Below the pieces are notes generated by a model. The model ran no database searches. It was not told where the DNA came from and worked only from the letters and a program-made list of their open reading frames with translations. A stretch of 14,070 nucleotides of DNA. Source: Oscillospiraceae bacterium (GTDB lineage Bacteria > Bacillota > Clostridia > Oscillospirales > Oscillospiraceae). The position numbers and the translations under genes are program-made. This document shows positions 5,168 through 11,482 of the stretch, one piece after another; position 1 is the stretch's first letter, and every line of letters starts with the position of its first letter. The stretch lies in the NCBI GenBank assembly GCA_017458025.1, contig JAFTGG010000126.1, positions 1 to 14,070 on the forward strand, written 5' to 3'.

Positions 5168-6877
5168 CTAAGTCAAGGCATAGTAGATCGAGCCGACCGC
5201 CTGCGCAAACTGCGCGACGGTTACGTCCCGCCGCATAGCGAGCTGACGCATCAGCGGCGTGTTGGCAAGGCCCTCCCCGCCATTTTTCAATCTCAAATGC
5301 GGCGCGCCCTCGGCAAATCCCTCGCGCAGAAGCGCAAAGCAGCGCTCCGATTTCACGAAGCGCCCAAACAGGAAGCGCGTCTCCGTCTCGGGGTGGAGCA
5401 GATACTCCATCTCACGGCTTACGACCGCGAGATGGCGGCCGATCTGTCGGAATACCTCCTCCGCGTTCGCGTCGCCCTCGCTTGCCTTCCGCATCAAATG
5501 CTCCAGACAGGGCTTGCGCAGGTCGTCCGGCTGCGTGCGGATACGCAGGACGCCGCCGCTCTCTTCGGTAAAGCCCTCCAGCAGCCGCGGATCAAGCGCA
5601 TAAGCAAGCCGATATGCCGCCGCCTGCCCCATATAGCGCCGCGCGTCGGGCAGGCCGGAGTTCTCGTTCCGCGTGCCGCGCAGATCCTCCGGCGGCAGCG
5701 CCGCCGCGCCGCAGCCGCCTAGGTCGACCCAAGCGTCGTACAGCTCCAGCGGCAACTGAGGGATCGTACCATCCGCGCCTAGCCAGCCGGTGCCCAGGTC
5801 GGTGCCGAGGCTGTGCGCCACGACGCCGCGCGAAACCGTGTCTGTCTCCCCGCCGCAGACAAGCTCCATCGCGGCGGCAAACGCCGCCATGTTGCCGTCG
5901 TTGATGATATGGCAGCGCCCTTCCCCGCGGCAAAGAGGCAAAAGCCGCTCCTTGAGCGCGCCGAGCTTCTCGAACTCCGCCTCATAGTCGGCGGCGGCGC
6001 GACGCACGCCGTCGGTCTTGGGCGTCTCGCCGCCCACGATGCGATCACGCAGCACGATGTCGGGAAAGCTGACGCCGATGGCGTCCAATACGCCGGTATC
6101 GCAGCCCGCCTCCACGGCGGCGATCGCCGCCGCCATCTCCTCATCGGTCGCGTCCCTGCAAAGCGCCCCGTCCAAACGCGGATCGTCCGGCGCGGCGAGG
6201 CAGGCCCGCATCAGGCGCGTCAATAATAGAATCGGCTCAATAAGTTGGTCTATTTCAGAGTACGCGGCGGGGTTCCAATCATACTCCTTGACGGCAATCA
6301 AGCGACCGTTGAGCGACGCGGCGAGCTTGATGTCCGTGCCGCCAACGTCCACGCCGACGCAATGCGCGCACTCGGCCTCCCGCGCAAGCGTCAAAAGCAA
6401 ATCCGCCGGCGAGCCGCAGCTCTTGTCGCTTTCCCAATATTCACTATATTCGCTCATATCGCATGTCGTAAAGTTAAATTCCTTGCGTGTAAATGCCGTG
6501 CCCATACGATTTGCGGTACTGACGACCTTACCCAAGCCGTGGCGTTTTGTAGCGGAAAGCTGAAATATTTGCGGAATTTCGTCGAGTAAGTCTATCTCGC
6601 TTTTCGCCTGCAAATCGGTGAAAAACCGCATCTCATACCCGCCGCAGACGGACATGGCGTTGTACACCGTAGCGCAGAGATAGTCGCGCACGAGCTGACG
6701 CTCCGCGTCGTCGTGCCAACGCGGAAGCGTATGCCGCCAATCGCGCGTTTTGCCGTCAAAGGACTTGAGCCGCACGACCAATGGCACACCGTCCTCCGCC
6801 TTGGCAAAGGCTTCACGCACATCGGGCAGCCATAACGGCTGCCCGGCGCGCGTGTGCTTCAACATTTCCCGGAGCAT
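5168..6877 (-). CDS. ROK-like sugar kinase with long N-terminal extension
   Basis: At 569 residues this is far longer than usual ROK kinases (about 300). The ASKHA core starts near residue 172: VGVDVGGTDIKLA (174-186, phosphate-1 motif), INDGNMAAF with the probable catalytic base Asp327, and HSLGTDLGTGW (355-365, phosphate-2 motif). The ROK zinc motif (C-x-C-G-x-x-G-C) is absent; the equivalent stretch reads VDLGGCGAAALPPEDLRGT. Residues 1-170 form a mostly helical region I cannot assign; it contains LPRWHDDAERQLVRDYL and FNFTTCDMSEYSEYW. The start ATG lies 2 bases after the ATPase stop with no clear ribosome site, so translation is probably coupled. Next in the operon is D-lyxose isomerase, so a ketose such as fructose or xylulose is a plausible substrate. 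A regulatory or non-kinase role for the extension is possible. Confidence 0.8.
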   Translation of the reverse strand: MLREMLKHTRAGQPLWLPDVREAFAKAEDGVPLVVRLKSFDGKTRDWRHTLPRWHDDAERQLVRDYLCATVYNAMSVCGGYEMRFFTDLQAKSEIDLLDEIPQIFQLSATKRHGLGKVVSTANRMGTAFTRKEFNFTTCDMSEYSEYWESDKSCGSPADLLLTLAREAECAHCVGVDVGGTDIKLAASLNGRLIAVKEYDWNPAAYSEIDQLIEPILLLTRLMRACLAAPDDPRLDGALCRDATDEEMAAAIAAVEAGCDTGVLDAIGVSFPDIVLRDRIVGGETPKTDGVRRAAADYEAEFEKLGALKERLLPLCRGEGRCHIINDGNMAAFAAAMELVCGGETDTVSRGVVAHSLGTDLGTGWLGADGTIPQLPLELYDAWVDLGGCGAAALPPEDLRGTRNENSGLPDARRYMGQAAAYRLAYALDPRLLEGFTEESGGVLRIRTQPDDLRKPCLEHLMRKASEGDANAEEVFRQIGRHLAVVSREMEYLLHPETETRFLFGRFVKSERCFALLREGFAEGAPHLRLKNGGEGLANTPLMRQLAMRRDVTVAQFAQAVGSIYYALT

Positions 6878-6879
6878 GC

Positions 6880-7956
6880 TCAGATACAGTGCGCGTTGCC
6901 AGGCTCAAAGCCGATGTAGGCGGTGTCACCCATAGCGTAAATCTTCTTGCCCTTGGGGTTGTACTCATGAATGATGAGCTTGGTTTCGCCCAGCATGACA
7001 TGGTAGAGCTGGTACGCGCCCATGAAGCTAGACACGACGACCTTGACAGGAAAATAGCCCTTATCCGCGAGCACGGTAGACTCGGGACGTAGGACGACCG
7101 TCGTGTCCGCGCCGTCCGCGACGCCCTCCGCCGCCGCGACGCGCACCTCCGTGCCGCCGATGCTGACGATGCCGTCGCCGCCCTCGTGGCGCGACATCCT
7201 CCCCTTGAGGAAGTTGGCGTCGCCGATAAAGTCCGCCACGAACTCGTTTTTCGGATGGTAGTAGATCTCCTGCGGGCTGCCCATCTGGGACACGACGCCC
7301 TTCTCCATGATGATGATCTTATCGGAGAGCGCCATCGCCTCGCTCTGATCGTGCGTGACGTAGACGGCGGTGATGCCCGCCTCCTGCTGGATACGGCGGA
7401 TCTCGGTGCGCATCGAGACGCGCAGCTTCGCGTCGAGGTTACTCAGCGGCTCGTCGAACAGCAGCACACCCGGCTCCAGCACAAGCGCGCGCGCCAGCGC
7501 GACGCGCTGCTGCTGACCGCCGGAGAGCTGGTTGGTCATGCGCGCCTCCATACCCTCAAGGCCGACGAGCTTCAGGATATCCATGACCTTCGTGCGAATG
7601 GTCTCCTTGTCCAGCTTGCGCAGCTTGAGGCCGTAGGCGACGTTGTCAAAGATGTTGTAATGCGGGAGCAGCGCGTAGCTCTGGAACACCATCGCCGTGT
7701 CGCGCTTATTGGGCGTGAGCGCGTTGATGGGCTCGCCGCCGAGGTAGATTTCGCCTTCGTCTGGACTCTCAAAGCCCGCGATCATGCGCAGCGTCGTCGT
7801 CTTGCCGCAGCCGGAAGGGCCGAGCAGCGTCACGAATGAGCCGGGCTCGATCTCAAGCGAGGTATCGTGCACCGCGTAGAAATCCTTATGGGTCTTGGGG
7901 TCCTGGTAGATCTTGGAAATATGTTCAAGGCGCACGCCTTTTTTCTCTTTCGCCAT
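6880..7956 (-). CDS. ABC importer ATPase, Fbp/Afu/PotA type with C-terminal TOBE region
   Basis: The 358-residue protein has a complete ATPase: Walker A GPSGCGKT (46-53), Q-loop FQSYALLPHYNIFDN (Gln92), signature LSGGQQQRVALARAL (144-158), Walker B LLFDEP (165-170) and H-loop THDQSEAMALSDKI (His202). The C-terminal 110 residues form the regulatory TOBE-type domain usual in this importer group. The chosen start is the ATG at 7956, preceded by GGAGG with 6 bases of spacing. An in-frame ATG at 8067 would add 37 residues unlike the family. The protein should energise the fused permease encoded 137 bases upstream. The family label is often 'iron(III)' or '2-aminoethylphosphonate', but the downstream kinase, isomerase and phosphatase favour a sugar or sugar phosphate. 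Confidence 0.93.
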   Translation of the reverse strand: MAKEKKGVRLEHISKIYQDPKTHKDFYAVHDTSLEIEPGSFVTLLGPSGCGKTTTLRMIAGFESPDEGEIYLGGEPINALTPNKRDTAMVFQSYALLPHYNIFDNVAYGLKLRKLDKETIRTKVMDILKLVGLEGMEARMTNQLSGGQQQRVALARALVLEPGVLLFDEPLSNLDAKLRVSMRTEIRRIQQEAGITAVYVTHDQSEAMALSDKIIIMEKGVVSQMGSPQEIYYHPKNEFVADFIGDANFLKGRMSRHEGGDGIVSIGGTEVRVAAAEGVADGADTTVVLRPESTVLADKGYFPVKVVVSSFMGAYQLYHVMLGETKLIIHEYNPKGKKIYAMGDTAYIGFEPGNAHCI

Positions 7957-7984
7957 AAAAATCCTCCTTGCGCTTGATACGCAA

Positions 7985-8012
7985 ATTATACACAAAACCC
8001 TCCGTGTGAGAA
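7985..8012 (-). promoter_or_regulatory. possible internal promoter before the ATPase gene
   Basis: On the minus strand TTCTCA (8007-8012) and a perfect TATAAT (7985-7990) are 16 bases apart, in the 137-base gap between permease and ATPase genes. The -35 box is weak (4 of 6). If active, it would express the ATPase, kinase, isomerase and phosphatase apart from the upstream transporter genes. Confidence 0.4.
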
Positions 8013-8075
8013 GGATTCTGCGCCATATATCTTCGGTTGCCGCGTAAGCGGCGAGAAAATATGGCAATCTATAAT

Positions 8076-8097
8076 ATAGCGCGATTTATCGCACTAT
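8076..8097 (-). repeat. hairpin overlapping the permease stop codon
   Basis: Arms of 9 bases (ATAGTGCGA and TCGCGCTAT, one G-U pair) close a TAAA loop. The structure includes the TAG stop of the permease gene. No T run follows, so it is more likely an RNA processing or stability element than a terminator. Confidence 0.4.
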
Positions 8098-9809
8098 TCG
8101 TCCTCCTTTATCTTGCGGCTGGTTCCGAAGAATTTCATCACGAGGTTCATCAGCAGCACGGAGCCGTAGGTGATGAGGATCAGGATCGTCGCAAACGCGC
8201 AGGCGATACTGAACGCGCCCTTCTCCGCGAACTCGTTGATCTGCACCGTAATGAGTAGGTACGACGGCGTCACCAGCAGAATGATCGCGGAGATCGCCGT
8301 GATAGAGCGCACGAACGCAGTCACAAGGCCGCTGAGGAACGAGTCCTTGATGAGCGGCAGCGTCACGGTCATAAACACCTTGAAGCTGTCCGCGCCCATG
8401 TCATAGGCGGATTCCTCAATACTCTTGTCGATCTGCCGCAGCGCCGAGATGCCGCTTCGCGTACCGGTCGGCAGCGAGCGCACGACGAACACGATGATGA
8501 GGATCGCGCCGGTGCCATAGAGCCCCTGTAGAAACCCTGTGCGGAACAGGCCGCCGGAGAAGCCGCGAATATAGCCGACGCCGAGCACCGTGCCCGGCAC
8601 CGCCATAGCGAGCATGGACACCGCCTCGATGAAGCCCTTCGCCTTGAACTTGCGCTTGACGACGAGATAGGAGATGATCATCGACAGCAGCGCCGTGATC
8701 GGCGAAGCGATCAGGGACAGCACGAACGAGTCGCGGAACGCCTTGAGACCCTTGTACTTGCTGAACACCTGTCCGAACCACTTGAACGTGAGCGGCGTGA
8801 ACTTGTAGCCCCAAGTCGGGAACAACGCGCCGATCGGCACGCAGATGTACATGACGATGACAAACAGCGCGCCGAGCGAGCAAAGGATCGTCAGCGGGAT
8901 TGTAACGCTCTTATCCTCGATAAGCATACGGGCGCGGGACGCCTTGCCTGTCAGCGTCGCGGCGGTCTTCGATTCCAGATAGAACTTCTGCACCGCGAAC
9001 ATCGCCAGCGTAATGCAAAGCAGCACCACCGCCATCGCGGCGGCGCCGACCTTATCCATCGCGCCGGTGATCTGGAGGTAGATGGTCGTCGCCAGCGTAT
9101 CGTACGACCCGCCGATGATCATCGGGTTCGCAAAGTCCGCGATGGACTCGATAAACGTGACTAAAAACGCGTTGCCGAGGCCCGGCAGCATCAGCGGGAA
9201 CGTGACGTCCGTGAACACCTTCCAGCGGCTTGCGCCCATGTCGCGCGCCGCCTCCTCCAGCGAGGGGTCGATGTTCTTGAGCAGGCCCTTGAGCATCATA
9301 TAGCACACAGGGAAGAACGTCAGCGTCTGCACGATGACGATGCCCCAATAGCCGTAGACGTTGTTGTCGTAGATGCCGAGCAGAAAGCGCGTGATGAGCC
9401 CCGAACGGCCGAAAAGCATAATCATGCTCAGTGACAGCACGAACGGCGGCGAGACGACCGGCAGCATCGAGACGAGCTTAAAGAGCCCGCCCGCGAAACG
9501 GTTCATCTTCACATAGACCTCCACATAAGCGAACAGCAGTCCGATCAATGTGGAGAGGATACCGACGACAAATCCGATCTTGAGCGTGTTGCCGATGGCG
9601 CGGGTAAAGGTCGGCATCGCCAGCACGCGCTTGAATACGCTCAGCGAAAGTCCGTTGCCGTCGCCATAGAGGCTGTCGATCAGGAGGATCGCCAGCGGAT
9701 ATAGAATAAATAAGGTAAGGAACGTGATCAGTACGACGATGGTGGTCACCATGATGGGGTCAGCCATCAGTTTTTTCCGATCCAACGCCGCGCCTTGGGC
9801 CGTTGCCAT
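8094..9809 (-). CDS. fused two-domain ABC permease (Fbp/Afu/ThiP type)
   Basis: The 571-residue membrane protein contains two copies of the binding-protein-dependent permease domain, giving about 12 helices in one chain. Each half ends with an EAA loop that docks the ATPase: EEAARDMGASRWKVF (185-199) followed by FPLMLPGLGNAF, and EESAYDMGADSFKVF (465-479) followed by LPLIKDSFLSG. The fused form is typical of importers for ferric iron, thiamine, phosphonate and sugar phosphates (FbpB, ThiP, AfuB). The ribosome site AGGAGG lies 11 bases before the ATG at 9809, a little far. The gene follows the binding protein gene after a 228-base structured gap that includes an intrinsic terminator, so it is probably expressed at a lower level than the binding protein. 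Confidence 0.92.
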   Translation of the reverse strand: MATAQGAALDRKKLMADPIMVTTIVVLITFLTLFILYPLAILLIDSLYGDGNGLSLSVFKRVLAMPTFTRAIGNTLKIGFVVGILSTLIGLLFAYVEVYVKMNRFAGGLFKLVSMLPVVSPPFVLSLSMIMLFGRSGLITRFLLGIYDNNVYGYWGIVIVQTLTFFPVCYMMLKGLLKNIDPSLEEAARDMGASRWKVFTDVTFPLMLPGLGNAFLVTFIESIADFANPMIIGGSYDTLATTIYLQITGAMDKVGAAAMAVVLLCITLAMFAVQKFYLESKTAATLTGKASRARMLIEDKSVTIPLTILCSLGALFVIVMYICVPIGALFPTWGYKFTPLTFKWFGQVFSKYKGLKAFRDSFVLSLIASPITALLSMIISYLVVKRKFKAKGFIEAVSMLAMAVPGTVLGVGYIRGFSGGLFRTGFLQGLYGTGAILIIVFVVRSLPTGTRSGISALRQIDKSIEESAYDMGADSFKVFMTVTLPLIKDSFLSGLVTAFVRSITAISAIILLVTPSYLLITVQINEFAEKGAFSIACAFATILILITYGSVLLMNLVMKFFGTSRKIKEDE

Positions 9810-9829
9810 AGAAGAATCTCCCTCCTTCT

Positions 9830-9856
9830 AAAAATTCCCCGCCCCGAAGGGCGGGG
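9830..9856 (-). terminator. intrinsic terminator/attenuator between binding protein and permease
   Basis: The arms CCCCGCCC and GGGCGGGG close a UUCG tetraloop in the minus-strand transcript and are followed by AATTTTTAG. It ends only about 20 bases before the permease ATG. It probably lets most transcripts stop after the binding protein gene while some read through to the permease and the enzymes. Confidence 0.8.
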
Positions 9857-10037
9857 AAAAGCCTCGCAGAGTTTGCGCCCGCAGGCGCAGATGAACTTGA
9901 TCGCTTTTTCTAACGATACGCGCGTCAGAAAAAACCTCTCTCGCGGAGCGGACGTGCGGCGGCAGAGCCGCCGCGCGCTGAGCGGAGCGAAACTTTTTCA
10001 AAGTGAAGGGACATCGTCCCTTCACTTTGAAACGCAG
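9857..10037. repeat. structured intergenic region with several further hairpins
   Basis: Besides the terminator at 9830-9856, this region between two transporter genes holds four more inverted repeats: TGCGCC/GGCGCA (9874-9889), an imperfect one with TTTTTCT/AGAAAAA arms (about 9905-9935), GCGGCGGC/GCCGCCGC (9956-9974), and a 17-bp perfect repeat (9996-10032). The words CGGAGCG and GAGCGGA recur between them. The dense, G+C-rich hairpins suggest a dispersed intergenic repeat element, MITE-like or REP-like, rather than a gene. A 65-codon open frame on the minus strand here has no coding character. Confidence 0.5.
9996..10032 (-). repeat. perfect 17-bp inverted repeat just after the binding-protein gene
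   Basis: The arm TTTCAAAGTGAAGGGAC is repeated in inverse after three bases. It starts 5 bases after the TAA stop. No T run follows the stem (AAGTTTCG), so a 3' mRNA-protecting hairpin fits better than a terminator. This would raise binding-protein output over the permease, as known for other ABC operons. Confidence 0.6.
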
Positions 10038-11210
10038 TTACTCGGTCTTGAAACGATCGTCGCCGCCGTTCAGAGCCGCCATGACTTCCTCAACGTACTT
10101 GGCGGTGTTCTCCGCGGCGTCCGCGAAGTCATAGCCGTCCCAAACCAGGCTGGGATCAAGGCCGAACTCCGCCGCCTCCTTGGGCTGCTCGGCGTTATCG
10201 ATGACCAGGAACTGGTAAGAGCCGTTCTGGGCCGCGAGCTCGACGCAGTCGGGGCTCAGGGCATACTCCATGAACAGGCGGGCAGCGGCCTGGTGCTTCG
10301 CGCCCTGGAAGATAGCGACCGGCCCGATTTCGCAGGACGTGCCGTCCGTCGGGATAATGAGCTGGACGTTGTCGTAGCCGTTGTCGACGATCTGGGTGAT
10401 GCCGTCATGCAGGAAGCCGATGCCGATGACGCACTCGCCGGTACCGACGTTCTTGCTCGGGCCGGAGCCTGACTTGGTGTAGACCTGAATGTTCTTATCG
10501 AGGTCGACGAGGTACTTGATGCCTTCGTCATGGCCCTTCATCTGCAGCATCGTGTTGACGACGAGCTTCGCCGTGCCGGCGGTGTTGTAGTTGGACAGCC
10601 AGATGAGGTTCTGATACTCGGGCTTGAGCAGATCGTCCCAGGTCTGCGGAGCCTGAAGGCCGAGGCGCTCAAGCTCGCCCTTGTTGGCCATGAAGCCGAG
10701 GATACCGGTGTAAATGCCATACCAATAACCGTTGGGATCCTTATAGATGTCCTTGGTCAGGTGAGAGGCGTTGATGGGCGTGTAGCTGTTGTCCAGCAGG
10801 CCCTTGGCAGCCGCGGTATCGTACGGATTGTTCGTGCCGCCGAACCAAACGTCAGCGGACGGATTGCCGTTCTCTTCCTCGATCTTGGTCGGGACCTCGC
10901 CGGTCGACAGGCGCTGATACTGCGTTTTGATGCCATAAAGGCTCTCGAAGTTCGTGCACGCGGCGGAAAGGTAGTCCTCCTCGCAGGAGCCGTAGACGAC
11001 GAGCTCACCCTCGGCCTGCGCCGCGGCGATCAGGTCCGCCATCGGGTCGGACGCGGCCGGCGCGGCGGAATCCGTCGAAGCGCTCGGCGTGGTGGTCGTG
11101 GAGCTCGGAGTCTCGGCCGCGGAGCTGCCGCTGCTCGAGCCGCTGCCGCAGCCGACGAGCATGCCCAGCACCATGACGAGCGTCAGAGCAAGCGCAATTG
11201 TCTTTTTCAT
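10038..11210 (-). CDS. ABC importer solute-binding lipoprotein (Fbp/Afu-like; probably sugar phosphate)
   Basis: The protein has a lipoprotein signal with lipobox LVGC (Cys21), a Ser/Thr/Ala-rich linker (22-55) and a class II two-lobe binding domain (about 60-380). Landmarks are GELVVYGSCEEDYLSAACTN (68-87), ADVWFGGTNNPYD (119-131), GIYTGILGFMANKGELE (165-181), and GIGFLHDG (263-270) with TSCEIGPVAI (291-300). The family includes ferric-iron FbpA, phosphonate PhnS and hexose-phosphate AfuA. The adjacent Tyr pair that binds iron in FbpA is not seen; only Tyr332 occurs in that region. The His268-Asp269 pair and Glu294 lie where I recall polar ligand contacts in AfuA, but I cannot verify this. 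Together with the kinase, isomerase and phosphatase downstream, a sugar-phosphate ligand is my best inference. AGGAGG lies 7 bases before the ATG. Confidence 0.88.
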   Translation of the reverse strand: MKKTIALALTLVMVLGMLVGCGSGSSSGSSAAETPSSTTTTPSASTDSAAPAASDPMADLIAAAQAEGELVVYGSCEEDYLSAACTNFESLYGIKTQYQRLSTGEVPTKIEEENGNPSADVWFGGTNNPYDTAAAKGLLDNSYTPINASHLTKDIYKDPNGYWYGIYTGILGFMANKGELERLGLQAPQTWDDLLKPEYQNLIWLSNYNTAGTAKLVVNTMLQMKGHDEGIKYLVDLDKNIQVYTKSGSGPSKNVGTGECVIGIGFLHDGITQIVDNGYDNVQLIIPTDGTSCEIGPVAIFQGAKHQAAARLFMEYALSPDCVELAAQNGSYQFLVIDNAEQPKEAAEFGLDPSLVWDGYDFADAAENTAKYVEEVMAALNGGDDRFKTE

Positions 11211-11237
11211 GTTCCATCCTCCTTATATAATCGGCAT

Positions 11238-11255
11238 ATCCGGCTGGGGCCGGAT
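11238..11255 (-). promoter_or_regulatory. hairpin at the 5' end of the binding-protein transcript
   Basis: Arms ATCCGGC and GCCGGAT close a 4-base loop a few bases after the predicted start (near 11260), between promoter and ribosome site. It does not cover the AGGAGG, so it may protect the mRNA 5' end. Confidence 0.45.
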
Positions 11256-11266
11256 TCCAAGTATGC

Positions 11267-11295
11267 AGTATATGCTTTTCGTCAAAAAATGTCAA
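11267..11295 (-). promoter_or_regulatory. strong sigma-A-type promoter of the binding-protein operon
   Basis: TTGACA (11290-11295) and TATACT (11267-11272) are 17 bases apart on the minus strand, close to full consensus. It should drive the binding protein and, by readthrough, the rest of the operon. Confidence 0.85.
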
Positions 11296-11368
11296 GCGGT
11301 TCGCAATTTCTTTATGCAATATGTACAGATTGTTCAGTAAATCGCAGTTTTCCCATGCTTTTCTGCGC

Positions 11369-11389
11369 TTCCGCATGCGTTATGCGGAA
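11369..11389. promoter_or_regulatory. 8-bp inverted repeat upstream of the symporter promoter
   Basis: TTCCGCAT and ATGCGGAA are separated by 5 bases, ending 9 bases before the -35 box of the plus-strand promoter. It could be an activator or shared operator in the divergent control region. Confidence 0.4.
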
Positions 11390-11398
11390 AACTAGCCC

Positions 11399-11427
11399 TT
11401 GACTTTGCCGCTTTTATGCGTTAAACT
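11399..11427 (+). promoter_or_regulatory. sigma-A-type promoter of the symporter-amidohydrolase pair
   Basis: TTGACT (11399-11404) and TAAACT (11422-11427) are 17 bases apart. The predicted start is near 11434, inside an 18-bp palindrome, so the promoter is probably repressed by a protein bound there. Confidence 0.7.
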
Positions 11428-11442
11428 TTGATGCATCAAAGT
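11425..11442. promoter_or_regulatory. perfect 18-bp palindrome over the -10 box and start site (operator)
   Basis: ACTTTGATGCATCAAAGT equals its own reverse complement and covers the last bases of the -10 box and the expected start. This is a classic position for a dimeric repressor. No regulator gene lies in the window. Confidence 0.6.
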
Positions 11443-11457
11443 CCAAAAGCGTTTTGG
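11443..11457. promoter_or_regulatory. inverted repeat with cre-like core
   Basis: CCAAAA-GCG-TTTTGG directly abuts the 18-bp palindrome. The core AAAGCGTTTT fits the centre of CcpA/LacI-family sites (AANCGNT), while the outer bases differ from the consensus. Its place after the start site would suit roadblock-type repression. Confidence 0.35.
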
Positions 11458-11482
11458 GCAGAATGAAAGGAATTGGTCTGCT

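Noticed and set aside
7957..8067. 37-residue N-terminal extension of the ATPase from an upstream ATG
   Set aside because: The extension does not match the family, and a strong GGAGG lies at the right distance before the ATG at 7956.
9828..10025. Minus-strand 65-codon open frame in the intergenic repeats
   Set aside because: It overlaps the terminator and hairpins, lacks a ribosome site and has no coding character.
10038..11210. Annotation of the transporter as ferric-iron FbpABC
   Set aside because: The iron-binding Tyr pair is not seen and the operon carries sugar enzymes; iron remains possible but less likely.
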